A DNA stretch of 64,000 nt from Polycladidibacter stylochi (GTDB taxonomy: Bacteria; Pseudomonadota; Alphaproteobacteria; Rhizobiales; Stappiaceae), in contig NZ_LLWE01000024.1 of the NCBI RefSeq assembly GCF_001562055.1, positions 310,001 to 374,000 on the forward strand, in the 5' to 3' direction. The position numbers and the translations under genes were made by a program. The notes beneath the pieces were generated by a model that made no database searches, was not told where the DNA came from, and saw only the letters and a list, made by a program, of their open reading frames with translations. Positions 46,828 to 55,294 of the stretch are shown here, piece after piece (within the stretch, counting starts at the first letter, position 1; each line of letters starts with the position of its first letter).

Positions 46828-47739
46828 TTATCTGCGATCAAGGCTTTGATTGGTTTGCGCGATACGCTTGCGAAACAACTCTGCCACTTTGTTTTTCAAA
46901 ATACGATATTCGCTAATTCCCTGGAGTTCGGGAGTATAAGAAAGCCATATTTCTCGGGTAGCTACTGGCAAAGAGCTGATACGCTGTAAAGGCTCAAACT
47001 CGGCGATCCATGAAGGCAATACAGCAATAGCGCGACCAGAGTTGGCATAGTGCAACACGCCAAAACCGCGATTTGCCACATAACGTTCGTTCACTCCCGC
47101 TAGAGTTTTCGAGGTCACATGTCCCCCTTGTTGCTCGGGCCGTGTATCCCCAAACCCAGCCCAGTCTAATTTGCACCAGTTTTTAGAGCTGTGTGCTTCA
47201 GGGTGCTTTTCTAAAAAAGCAGGGCTGGCATATACATGCATTGGCGCAGTCCCCAGTTTGACGACAATCATATTCTCTTCTTGGGGTGGGTGGCTGTGAA
47301 CCATCATATCGGCTTCTTTACGCGATAATCGATAGTTTTCGAAAGACGCTAACAACTCAATTTGCAAGGGGCTATTTTCCGCAATCATCAAAGGTAACTG
47401 TTGGGAAAGAAAATAGAGCCCCAGCTCACCACAGTTAATGCGTAACGGCCGTAAGCTTTGGGCTGGTTGCGTATTTTCTGCAATGCGTTCAAATTCACTG
47501 GCACAGGTAAGCATACTTTGCGCGACACGTGCCAATTCTTTGCCTTCTGCTGTTAGGCGGTAGCCATTTTGATGACGGGTGAACAGCCGTAGTTGCAAAT
47601 CATCTTCAAGGCGAGAAATTTGCCGTCCAATAGTTGGTTGTGAGCTACCTAAGCTTAGTGCCGCCGCACTCAAACTGCCGGTTTCGGATACTGCTAGAAA
47701 AACTCGGATCAACTGCCAGTCGGAAAGCCCTTTATTCAT
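46828..47739 (-). CDS. LysR-family transcriptional regulator
   Basis: A 303-residue LysR regulator starting at the ATG at 47739 (MNKGLSDWQLIRVFLAVSET). The frame continues 22 codons upstream without a site, so I left that out. The HTH is SLSAAALSLGSSQPTIGRQI with SRLEDDLQLRLFTRHQNGYR, and the effector-binding half is about residues 95-300. It lies between hmuV and a possible small gene and is divergent from the latter. Its effector is unknown; a link to the iron genes around it is by position only. Confidence 0.87.
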   Translation of the reverse strand: MNKGLSDWQLIRVFLAVSETGSLSAAALSLGSSQPTIGRQISRLEDDLQLRLFTRHQNGYRLTAEGKELARVAQSMLTCASEFERIAENTQPAQSLRPLRINCGELGLYFLSQQLPLMIAENSPLQIELLASFENYRLSRKEADMMVHSHPPQEENMIVVKLGTAPMHVYASPAFLEKHPEAHSSKNWCKLDWAGFGDTRPEQQGGHVTSKTLAGVNERYVANRGFGVLHYANSGRAIAVLPSWIAEFEPLQRISSLPVATREIWLSYTPELQGISEYRILKNKVAELFRKRIAQTNQSLDRR

Positions 47740-47845
47740 AAATGAATAATAGCAGTCACAATCATTCATTCCAATACAAACTATTGCAGCATAATCATTG
47801 GCCATTCTTAAAACAGCAATTAAATGCTTTTAGGGGGGGAGACCC

Positions 47846-48097
47846 ATGCTCACATTTTTAATGACTAAAGTTTTTTCATTCTCAAAGAACCAGCGTAAAA
47901 AAGAGCCTACGAAAAACAAGCGGATGCGCCTTGCCGGGAATAAGCAAGAATGGCCCACTTGGCTGAATGATGATATTACTCTGGACCAGCCAAACCAAGT
48001 GGACGAGCGGGTAAAAAATAAAAAAGCTGCGACAAATCAAGAGCCAATACTAGAGCAAAGCTCGCATGTGGTTATCCCAGCGCGAACCCGCACTTAA
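47846..48097 (+). CDS. Small basic 83-aa protein of unknown function (tentative)
   Basis: An 83-residue frame with a strong GGGGGGAGACCC site before the ATG. It is Lys/Arg-rich at first (SKNQRKKEPTKNKRMRLAGN), then EWPTWLNDDITLDQPNQVDE, with no signal or membrane segment. I recognise no family; it lacks the pattern of HemP. The last 48 bases overlap the 3' end of the convergent DUF1513 gene. A divergent LysR gene shares the 106-base gap, which has an imperfect repeat (TGAATAAT...ATCATTCA). Confidence 0.4.
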   Translation: MLTFLMTKVFSFSKNQRKKEPTKNKRMRLAGNKQEWPTWLNDDITLDQPNQVDERVKNKKAATNQEPILEQSSHVVIPARTRT

Positions 48098-49192
48098 ACT
48101 AAGTAGCTCTGGCGCGTTTGATGGGTTGTCACTATAGCGTATTGCGCCGCGCCCATTGGAAATGAGAAAAACGTTTTCATCTATGGGCGCAATCCCGCAG
48201 CCATCAGAAATCGATTGAGCACCTAAATATGTTTTTTTGAGCACATCAAAATACAGGACCTTTCCCCCTCGTGGACAAGAAAAGGCAACGCAACTACTTT
48301 CGTTGTTAACTGTGACACTGCCAACGTAATTCTGCAAACTGTTGCTCACAGAACTAGGCAAATCAAATAGCTGCGCTTCTTCGTGTATGCCAAAACGGGC
48401 AATCAAAGGTGGGCGCTCTTCGGGTGCGCCTTGATATTGTGCACCCACCCAAAGGCCTCCGCTATTATCTTCGTCCATATGGCGCAAGCTGAGTTGGTGT
48501 AGGTCTGCGCTTAGCTGGTGTTTTACTTGTAAATCTCCGTTTTGCGGATCGATATAGGCTATTGAAGGCTGCATATGCGCCAGGTTGAGTTTGTCGCGGC
48601 CATGTTCAGGGTGGGTTTCAATGCCTCCATTGGCGACAATTAGGCTGCGGCCATTTTTCGAAAACAGGATCTCGTGCGGTCCAACGCCATAACTATCAAA
48701 CTCACCAATGCGCTGAGGAGCAGCACCGCTAATATCATAAACTCCGATAACACCGCGTGCTTGGGTGAAATCATTTTCTGCTGCGTATAATAAGCGTCCA
48801 TCAGGAGAAAAGCACCCATGCCCGTAGAAATGACGGTTGGAAGCACTGTGAAAAGTGAATGGCAGATCAGGTTGGTTCAAATCAATAACAACGGCAAATG
48901 TGTCCGGACGCCTTGCAAAAGCGACCAACTTACGTGTGTTCGGATCATACGCCACCCCATGACCGCGTGAGGGTAATGGATAAGAGGCTACCTCACTACC
49001 GTAATCGGTTAATATGGCTATGCTATAGCTGCCATTTTCTTGTTTACGGGCACTGGCAAACAAAAGAGCATCAGGCTCGTCCAGAAGTAATTGCGCGAGC
49101 GTCTCGGCCCGCACACTGGAAGCACCAATCAATAAACTTGCGCTACTACCAGCAAGGCCAGCTAAGAATTCGCGGCGTGAAATTGCAAGCAA
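48050..49192 (-). CDS. DUF1513 Tat-exported beta-propeller protein
   Basis: A 380-residue protein of the DUF1513 family, whose members appear at the end of imelysin iron operons. A twin-arginine signal, ISRREFLAGLAGSSASLLIG, shows export in folded form. The mature part has repeated propeller-like strands (HFYGHGCFSPDGRLLYAAEN, GVGPHEILFSKNGRSLIVAN, GGLWVGAQYQG). The start is probably TTG at 49192, just after the stop of the preceding imelysin gene and behind GGGGATTAAG. Its molecular role is unknown. It is the last gene of the Fur-boxed operon. Confidence 0.86.
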   Translation of the reverse strand: MLAISRREFLAGLAGSSASLLIGASSVRAETLAQLLLDEPDALLFASARKQENGSYSIAILTDYGSEVASYPLPSRGHGVAYDPNTRKLVAFARRPDTFAVVIDLNQPDLPFTFHSASNRHFYGHGCFSPDGRLLYAAENDFTQARGVIGVYDISGAAPQRIGEFDSYGVGPHEILFSKNGRSLIVANGGIETHPEHGRDKLNLAHMQPSIAYIDPQNGDLQVKHQLSADLHQLSLRHMDEDNSGGLWVGAQYQGAPEERPPLIARFGIHEEAQLFDLPSSVSNSLQNYVGSVTVNNESSCVAFSCPRGGKVLYFDVLKKTYLGAQSISDGCGIAPIDENVFLISNGRGAIRYSDNPSNAPELLSLSAGSRWDNHMRALL

Positions 49193-49195
49193 GGC

Positions 49196-50287
49196 TTAAT
49201 CCCCATCTAGCGAGTTAAAGCCACCGGCAAGCCCTAGATAACCGGCAAGAGTTGTGGCCATAGTTTCGCGTAGGCTACCAATAACAATATTTAGATAAAC
49301 GAGCTGTTTGCGTTCGTTCGCATCCTTTGCAGCCATTTTAAAAGAGCTTTTGAGCTTTGCCAGTGTCTTCACACCATTTTGAGTTTCAAAACGTAGAGAA
49401 TCGGCAACCCACGCCTGCTCATCAGTCAACTGGTTGAGAAAACCACTTGTGGTTAAGGCGCTCTGTATGGCTTCAAGGCTGGTGCTTAAATACAAAACTG
49501 AGTTGTGGCTGCGGGCAAAGGGAGCTTTATATGCTGTGTTTTTACGCGCCGACTTGCCAATAGCGGGAAGGACAATTTGATCCTTGTTCACTATCAGTGC
49601 TGTTATCAGTGCATTAAAAATCGCTTCAGCTGCTTCTTGATGGCTTTTCAAGTTTGGTTTTTGTGCATCAGGCTCAAGTAGTTGTAGCCGGTATCCTTTC
49701 GGATTTTGCCACTCTTTTTCGAGCTCTGTTGCACTGACGACTAAGCGCGTGCCGATAGCTTGGGCAAAGGAGCATCGAAACGGAGCATCCGTTGCCGTTT
49801 TGCCCAGTATCAACGCTCCATCCTTGTCGAATGCGATTTTCTCTAATGTCCCCATTCCTTGCAGGGCAACACTTTTGCGTGCAAGTCTTTCGGCTGTGGT
49901 GACAGAGCTGTCTTGCTTGGCGAAAACTTTGTTCAACTGCCGCTGTGTAACGCCGCGCTTGTCTGGAAAGAAGTTAATCCGCTGGGCAAGACTGTTATTG
50001 TTAAGCGGCCCAAGGCGCAAAAAGTCCACACGCGCCAATGCAGCAACTGTCGAGGAAAACTGCGTTCGAAATGCCTGCTGATGTGCGCTCGAATTTTGTT
50101 GGCAAAGTTGGGCGATGGTATCGTCCAGCTTTATGGCTGATTGGCTAAATGCCGCCACTTGCGGGTCTACATAGTTTTCTATGAACTGGTGGCCATAAGC
50201 ATTAAAATGATTTTCAGCATGGCTTTGCTGCGTCCAAAGTGAAGTTATGATGGCAAGAAAAGCGGTAATATGACGGCATTTAATCAT
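49196..50287 (-). CDS. Imelysin-family periplasmic iron-uptake protein (second copy)
   Basis: A 363-residue member of the imelysin / ICMP family with a signal peptide (ITAFLAIITSLWTQQSHA). It has the family's two-helix-bundle plan. The GxHxxE motif of canonical imelysins is not evident here, unlike in the gene at 51890. RVDFLRLGPL and the C-terminal LAGYLGLAGGFNSLDGD are characteristic of the operon's second imelysin. Its ATG follows the stop of the di-heme gene with no gap, so coupling is tight. It likely works with the other imelysin in periplasmic iron acquisition, an inference from neighbours. Confidence 0.82.
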   Translation of the reverse strand: MIKCRHITAFLAIITSLWTQQSHAENHFNAYGHQFIENYVDPQVAAFSQSAIKLDDTIAQLCQQNSSAHQQAFRTQFSSTVAALARVDFLRLGPLNNNSLAQRINFFPDKRGVTQRQLNKVFAKQDSSVTTAERLARKSVALQGMGTLEKIAFDKDGALILGKTATDAPFRCSFAQAIGTRLVVSATELEKEWQNPKGYRLQLLEPDAQKPNLKSHQEAAEAIFNALITALIVNKDQIVLPAIGKSARKNTAYKAPFARSHNSVLYLSTSLEAIQSALTTSGFLNQLTDEQAWVADSLRFETQNGVKTLAKLKSSFKMAAKDANERKQLVYLNIVIGSLRETMATTLAGYLGLAGGFNSLDGD

Positions 50288-51832
50288 TTATAAAGACTCC
50301 AAAAAAGCTATGAGTTTTTTGCGCTCATCTGGGCTCATCTCGATAACTTTCTGCTTGGCTTGTTCTGCCTCGCCCCCATGCCACAAAACGGCTTCAAGAA
50401 GGTTACGTGCCCGTCCATCATGTAAGAAAAAGCTATGTTTATTGACGGTTTTTGTGAGGCCAATGCCCCAAAGTGGTGGTGTTTTCCACTCATAACCATC
50501 AGCCGTGCCTACAGGGCGGTGGTCAGCAAGCCCCTCGCCCATGTTATGCAAGAGCAAATCCGTATAAGGCCAAATAAGCTGAAACTGTTTGCTTTTGTCC
50601 GCCGCAGACCGGCTGGTGACAAACTTGGGGCGATGGCAAGAAATGCACCCGGTTTCATAAAACAACTTCTTACCCGCAAGAACATTTGGCTGGTTCACAT
50701 CACGCCTTGCTGGCACCGCAAGGTTTTCAGAGTAAAAAGTCACAAGCTCCATTACAGGGTCAGGTGCCTCGGTATCACCCAATCGTGGCTGTACACCTGT
50801 TGGCATTTGCAAACAGGCAGCTTGTTTTTCTGTACAATCGCCATAATGGTTCGGTACATCTGGGCTGGAAATGCCAATATCGCCGGCAAAGGCACCGGCA
50901 GACTGAGCGCGAACAGTTGGATTACTTGCTTTCCAACCATAACGGCCAATTAATGTATACCCACTCTTATGGTCTTTGATTAACGATAAGCGGCCGGAAA
51001 TACCATCGCCATCTTCATCATCAGGGTCCGCTTGAGCCCGTAAATCCTCATCCGCAATAGCTTCAAGCAGACCAAGACCAATCATCGGCGGGGCAACGCG
51101 GGGCGAAATTTGTGTGTCTTTGTGCAAAGGGCCATAAGCGAGTTTGTCGATGCTGTAACTGGGCTTTCTCAGATAAACAGTCTCACCGCCATTCAGCTTT
51201 ACAGGCACTTCCTCGTAGGAAATGACCATTGAGCCTTCCCCGTCAACACCTGGTACGCCAAAGTTTTGTAACTGCCCACCATATGTTGGCTCAGGCAAAC
51301 TCATCAACTCACCACGAGCCATTTTCTCAAGCTGTTCGTCAGTTTGTGGTGCTATCGATAAACGCAAGAACATTGATACGGCACGTTCACCTTGTGCAGG
51401 CGGGTGACCGCGGCCATCTTTTAAATGGCAGCCTTGACAAGAACGAGCGTTATAAAGCGGGCCTAAGCCATCGGATGCTTGTGTTGAGGAGGGTGAGGAA
51501 ACCCAAAGCTTCCTGAAAATTCCATTGCCAACACGAAAACGCTGCTGGTCTTCAAAACCAATGTTTGCGCTTGGGTGGGAAAAAGCATCGCGATTAACTT
51601 TTTTAAGCGAGGTAGCAGCTCCACCTTGCATGCGTTCAAAGGCTTCGGGTTTAGAAAAGTCTTCAGTGTATTGGAGTACACGTTCCACTTTCACCTTATC
51701 CTCAGCGCTAAGGTCTGTGCGATGAGTTACACTCACACCAGAAGCAGCAAAACCCGCTGCTGTACTAGCAAACAGGCCTAAGGTGGTTGTGGCGATAGCG
51801 ACTGTGCGCTTGGCTCTACCAAATATCATCAT
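50288..51832 (-). CDS. Di-heme c-type oxidoreductase (DUF1111 family)
   Basis: A 514-residue exported cytochrome of the DUF1111 (di-heme oxidoreductase / thiol oxidoreductase) family. A signal peptide (ATTTLGLFASTAAGFAASG) is followed by a first heme-binding CxxCH in NARSCQGCHLKDGRGH near residue 137 and a second in FYETGCISCHRPKFV near 401. The C-terminal FFLHDGRARNLLEAVLWHGG contains the family His. It presumably handles electrons during iron oxidation or reduction outside the cytoplasm. It is the second gene of the imelysin operon, separated from the first by a terminator-like hairpin, and ends directly on the next start. Confidence 0.9.
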   Translation of the reverse strand: MMIFGRAKRTVAIATTTLGLFASTAAGFAASGVSVTHRTDLSAEDKVKVERVLQYTEDFSKPEAFERMQGGAATSLKKVNRDAFSHPSANIGFEDQQRFRVGNGIFRKLWVSSPSSTQASDGLGPLYNARSCQGCHLKDGRGHPPAQGERAVSMFLRLSIAPQTDEQLEKMARGELMSLPEPTYGGQLQNFGVPGVDGEGSMVISYEEVPVKLNGGETVYLRKPSYSIDKLAYGPLHKDTQISPRVAPPMIGLGLLEAIADEDLRAQADPDDEDGDGISGRLSLIKDHKSGYTLIGRYGWKASNPTVRAQSAGAFAGDIGISSPDVPNHYGDCTEKQAACLQMPTGVQPRLGDTEAPDPVMELVTFYSENLAVPARRDVNQPNVLAGKKLFYETGCISCHRPKFVTSRSAADKSKQFQLIWPYTDLLLHNMGEGLADHRPVGTADGYEWKTPPLWGIGLTKTVNKHSFFLHDGRARNLLEAVLWHGGEAEQAKQKVIEMSPDERKKLIAFLESL

Positions 51833-51860
51833 TTTATAAACACATAGTCTAGAGGAGATA

Positions 51861-51884
51861 AAAGCCCCTGCGTGCAGGGGCTTT
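51861..51884 (-). terminator. Intrinsic terminator/attenuator inside the imelysin operon
   Basis: AAAGCCCCTG (51861-51870) pairs perfectly with CAGGGGCTTT (51875-51884) around a 4-base loop and is followed on the minus strand by TTTTATC. It lies between the first imelysin gene and the di-heme gene, so it would reduce expression of the later genes. Confidence 0.85.
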
Positions 51885-51889
51885 CTTGC

Positions 51890-53155
51890 TTATTCAAATA
51901 CGGCTGAAGGGTTGTCCAAGCTGTCAGAGCCTTCAAAGGCGATTTTTTCCAGTTTCAGAGTTTTCACAGCGCGTTGAATAGACGCTGTTTGATCAACCAG
52001 TGCATCAATCGCATCTTGAACAACTTTATTGCCCTCAGTATTACCCTCGCCAATCATTTGGTCGTAGGCTTCCACATTGGCAGCGCGCTCGTTCATCACT
52101 TCGAATTTTGCAACTGTCAAATCAAGCTTGGCGGCGAGTTCGTCAGCAATTGCTGGGTCCTGTGCTTTAACGAGATCATAGAGTGAAGACCCCTTCACTT
52201 CACTGCCATCAATACGGGTGTAACCGCCCTTGTAAACATTACGTATACCCAGTGCATCGTTGTAATGAGACAGGTGTGTATTGTCAGAAAAACAATCATG
52301 CTCTTCTTCTGGGTCATGCAGCATTAGGCCAAGCTTCATGCGTTCCCCGGCAAGTTCACCGTAAGAGAGCGACCCCATACCGGTTAGGATTGTAGCAAGT
52401 GCGCCATTTTCACCTTTAGCGGCCAACTCTTGGCGTGCTGCGCCATTTGGCTGCCAAGCTGCAACCATGTCTTTAAGATCTTTTAAAAGAAGCTCGGTAG
52501 CTGCTTTTAAGTATGCTGCCCGGCGCTCACAGTTTCCGCCACTGCAGTTTTTACCGTCAAAGTCGCTAGCAGGGCGGTTACCCGCTCCTTTGCCAGTACC
52601 GTTCAAATCCTGCCCCCACAGCATGAATTCGATTGCATGGTAACCAGTTGCCACGTTGGCTTCAATTTCACCTGCTTCCTGCAGGCTTTCTAATAATTCG
52701 GCGGTAATTTGTGTTGCGTCAATTTCCTCACCAGCCACAGATAGCTTCTTGTTGGCGACAACATTGGCAACAAAATAAGGATTTTCTTCAGACTCTGTGC
52801 CATAGGAAGCATCGACGTAATCAATCAGGCCCTCATCCAGCGGCCATGCGTTCACTTTGCCTTCCCAATCATCAACAATGGCGTTACCGAAGCGGTACAC
52901 TTCTGTTTGCTGGTAAGGGTTACGTGCTGCGACCCATGCCTCACGTGCAGCCTTTAAGTTGGCTTCAGTTGGTTGAGCGAGGAATTGATCAATAACTGAC
53001 GATAGTTTTTGTGCTGAAACCAATGAATCTTCATAGCCAGCCTGAGCAATATCGCCATATGTGGCAATAACTTCCGTAGGTGTAGCGGCAAAAGCGGCCT
53101 GTGATAAGCAACAAGCAGCGGCTGCTACCATGAGACTGTTTTTAATGCGAGACAT
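51890..53155 (-). CDS. Imelysin-family iron-regulated protein (IrpA-like)
   Basis: A 421-residue periplasmic imelysin. The signal peptide is LMVAAAACCLSQAAFA. Family features include VIATYGDIAQAGYEDSL at the mature start, the GYHAIEFMLWGQDLNGTGKG region with its GxHxxE motif (H and E in GYHAIEF), and a second repeat-like half (YGELAGERMKLGLMLHDPEE then HDCFSDNTHL). IrpA/ICMP proteins are iron-repressed and bind iron at or near the outer membrane. It is the first gene of the operon; a Fur-like box stands about 120 bases upstream. Confidence 0.92.
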   Translation of the reverse strand: MSRIKNSLMVAAAACCLSQAAFAATPTEVIATYGDIAQAGYEDSLVSAQKLSSVIDQFLAQPTEANLKAAREAWVAARNPYQQTEVYRFGNAIVDDWEGKVNAWPLDEGLIDYVDASYGTESEENPYFVANVVANKKLSVAGEEIDATQITAELLESLQEAGEIEANVATGYHAIEFMLWGQDLNGTGKGAGNRPASDFDGKNCSGGNCERRAAYLKAATELLLKDLKDMVAAWQPNGAARQELAAKGENGALATILTGMGSLSYGELAGERMKLGLMLHDPEEEHDCFSDNTHLSHYNDALGIRNVYKGGYTRIDGSEVKGSSLYDLVKAQDPAIADELAAKLDLTVAKFEVMNERAANVEAYDQMIGEGNTEGNKVVQDAIDALVDQTASIQRAVKTLKLEKIAFEGSDSLDNPSAVFE

Positions 53156-53275
53156 GCTGGCTCCAATGATTGACCAAACTAAATAAAAATCCCAATAGGA
53201 ATTTCCCTGTTTTGGTCGTAATTGCAGCGTTAAGTCAATTGCTTAGCGATTATTAGAAAGTCAACACTAGCATAT

Positions 53276-53294
53276 AATAATGACAATCATTCGC
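53276..53294. promoter_or_regulatory. Fur box upstream of the imelysin operon
   Basis: The 19-mer AATAATGACAATCATTCGC matches the Fur consensus GATAATGATAATCATTATC at 15 of 19 positions. It lies about 120 bases upstream of the first imelysin gene and explains expected iron repression. Confidence 0.7.
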
Positions 53295-53344
53295 AATACT
53301 TTGAAATAACATGACTAATTAGCTCAAGATAATATGGCAAATTA

Positions 53345-53353
53345 TGTGGATAA
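53345..53353. promoter_or_regulatory. Single consensus DnaA box
   Basis: TGTGGATAA is the exact complement of TTATCCACA. It is isolated, so it is not evidence of an origin. Confidence 0.4.
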
Positions 53354-53382
53354 CTTGAGCTATCAGGTCAGGTTATTTCGAA

Positions 53383-53580
53383 TCAATCATCGTCAGTTTC
53401 GTCATCGTCGCTCGTTACAGCGTCTACAGCACCGCCTACGACGGCACCACCAACCTTAGCTGTCGTACTAACAGCCGTTGCTGCTACAGAAACAGTTGCA
53501 TCGGCAACGGAAAGAACAGCGCACGAGGTTAGAAGCAAATTGCTTACTAAAAAAAGTATGGTGACAGTTATTTTACGCAT
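53383..53580 (-). CDS. Small lipoprotein of unknown function
   Basis: A 65-residue protein. The N-terminus is a lipoprotein signal with lipobox LLTSC (acylated Cys at residue 20). The mature part is Ala/Val/Gly-rich (VSVAATAVSTTAKVGGAVVG) with a glycine-zipper-like GGAVVGGAV, and ends in an acidic tail DDDETDDD. Small lipoproteins of this plan are common in proteobacteria but have no assigned role. The gene lies between the imelysin operon and the GlpR-like gene and has no clear partner. Confidence 0.75.
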   Translation of the reverse strand: MRKITVTILFLVSNLLLTSCAVLSVADATVSVAATAVSTTAKVGGAVVGGAVDAVTSDDDETDDD

Positions 53581-53682
53581 TCATAGCCCCAAGAATAATC
53601 GGGAATACGAATAAATTAATTATCTGGCCCAAAACAAGCTAAAATTATTGTTGCAATAGTTATGCACACTTATCAGCTTTGC

Positions 53683-54453
53683 TTAGGAGCAATAAATAAC
53701 CTGGTTGCTTAATTCGTTAAGTAATTTCCCAAAACGGCCATTGGGCTTGCAGTCACAAACTATTGTAGTAACTTCATTTAGATAGCCACCACGTACATGT
53801 GCTTGGCGGCCAAATTTACTCTGATCTACAACGAGGATTGATTGACGGCAATTCTTTACAATGGCTTGGCGCGCAGCAACCTCATCCTCATGGAAGTCGA
53901 GAAGAGTTCCATCGCTATCGATGCCAGCAACACCAATAATGCCTATGTCAAATTTATAGCCATTAAAAAAATCTTCTGCCTTAGTGCCCAGAATATCTGC
54001 ATCGCCATGCCTTAAACGACCACCAGCTATTGTAACCTCAGAAAGAGGGTTTCGTAGCGCTGCCATTGCAACATTCATATTATTTGTAAAAAAGCGAAGG
54101 TTTCTATGATTGATAAGTGCTTTTGCAACAATTTCAGGTGTGGTGCCAATTGAAAAGGCAAGGCTGGCACCTTCAGGAGTTAAATGAGCCACTTTTTGCG
54201 CAATAAGATGTTTGGCCTGCGGATTTAAAATTCGCCTTGCAGCATAGCTAATATTATTTTGTAAAACGGCTTCCTCGGCCCCACCATGAACGCGGCGTAA
54301 TAATCCCAATTGGCATAATACATTGATATCACGGCGAATTGTCTGCGTGGTCAGCTCATAAGCTTTTGCAAGCTCGTCTACGCCGACAAAACCTGTTGAA
54401 CGAACCTTGTTTAAAATACTGGTTTGCCGTTCGCTTAATTGAGTGTCCACCAT
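53683..54453 (-). CDS. DeoR/GlpR-family transcriptional regulator
   Basis: A 256-residue repressor. The HTH is VGVDELAKAYELTTQTIRRD with INVLCQLGLLRRVHGGA, and the ribose-phosphate-isomerase-like sensor domain follows (LAFSIGTTPEIVAKALINHR; DIGIIGVAGIDSDGTLLDFH). The C-terminal VVDQSKFGRQAHVRGGYLNE is the GlpR-like ligand motif, suggesting glycerol-3-phosphate or a related sugar phosphate. No glycerol genes adjoin it here. An AGGATT site precedes the ATG. Confidence 0.87.
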   Translation of the reverse strand: MVDTQLSERQTSILNKVRSTGFVGVDELAKAYELTTQTIRRDINVLCQLGLLRRVHGGAEEAVLQNNISYAARRILNPQAKHLIAQKVAHLTPEGASLAFSIGTTPEIVAKALINHRNLRFFTNNMNVAMAALRNPLSEVTIAGGRLRHGDADILGTKAEDFFNGYKFDIGIIGVAGIDSDGTLLDFHEDEVAARQAIVKNCRQSILVVDQSKFGRQAHVRGGYLNEVTTIVCDCKPNGRFGKLLNELSNQVIYCS

Positions 54454-54548
54454 AATCCTGCAACTTTACGCAATGATTTTAAAGTGAACACCTATCCAGT
54501 TCATATGAAACTAATGTGATATGTTTTTGCTGAGCACGTCTAAGGCTG

Positions 54549-55184
54549 TTAAATGTAAAACTTTAAGCGCGCTTTATGCGCCTCTGCAATGTGGTGTCTA
54601 GCAGCTTTATCCGCACGCTCGCAGTCGCGTTTGACAATGGCTTCGACTATTTCTTCATGCTCGTCAATGGCAATTTTGCGGCGATCGTCATCGTTTAGTG
54701 TTGTACCTGCCAACAACAAAAGCGAAAGCCGCATATGGTCGATTTGCTCAACCAGATAGCGGTTATGGGAGGCTAAGTACAAACGGCGATGGAATTCACG
54801 GTTGGTACGTATCAAAAGCTGCGCATCCGCTAAATTTTTCTGGTCGTTTTCTAGCAGTTCTTGCAAAATCTCTATTTCAGCTTCAGAGGCGTGCTGGGCC
54901 GCCAGCCGCCCGGCTGTTCCTTCAAGAACTTCACGCAGGAAATATAGTTCGCTAATTTGATTATGATCCAAACTGGGAATGACCATACCCCTGTTTGGCT
55001 CATGTACAGCCAGGCCTTGGGCCTCTAGCCGCTTCAACCCCTCACGGATTGGCGTACGACTAACACCAAACCTCTCGGCTAATTCCGCCTCACGCAGTCG
55101 GTTACCCGGTTTTAATTCCCGTGTCTCGATTGCTTTTATAAGCATTTTATAAATTTCTGCACCATTAGGAGAATTAACAGACAC
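54549..55184 (-). CDS. GntR-family regulator with FCD ligand domain
   Basis: A 211-residue regulator. The winged HTH is LREAELAERFGVSRTPIREG with LKRLEAQGLAVHEPNRGMV. The FCD-type helical effector domain follows (LYFLREVLEGTAGRLAAQHA; NREFHRRLYLASHN; HEEIVEAIVKRDCERADKAA), with the Asp/His residues that hold a metal and a carboxylic acid ligand. The start is GTG at 55184. FCD-type members often control sugar-acid or organic-acid genes. gnd lies just upstream on the same strand, an attractive but unproved target. Confidence 0.87.
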   Translation of the reverse strand: MSVNSPNGAEIYKMLIKAIETRELKPGNRLREAELAERFGVSRTPIREGLKRLEAQGLAVHEPNRGMVIPSLDHNQISELYFLREVLEGTAGRLAAQHASEAEIEILQELLENDQKNLADAQLLIRTNREFHRRLYLASHNRYLVEQIDHMRLSLLLLAGTTLNDDDRRKIAIDEHEEIVEAIVKRDCERADKAARHHIAEAHKARLKFYI

Positions 55185-55294
55185 GGCGCTTAAGACCTCG
55201 ATTTAATATATGACAAGCGAAAATACTTAGAGGGAGTTTTAAAAAAATTCAAGTAGGAAGAGGACAGTAGCCCTCCTCCATAACTGTTTATGGC

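Noticed and set aside
47748-47768. Second Fur box in the LysR / small-gene gap
   Set aside because: Only about 10 of 19 positions match the consensus, compared with 15 of 19 at 53276.
53345-53353. Perfect DnaA box as replication origin
   Set aside because: Single isolated box, no cluster or AT-rich unwinding region, and distant from dnaA.
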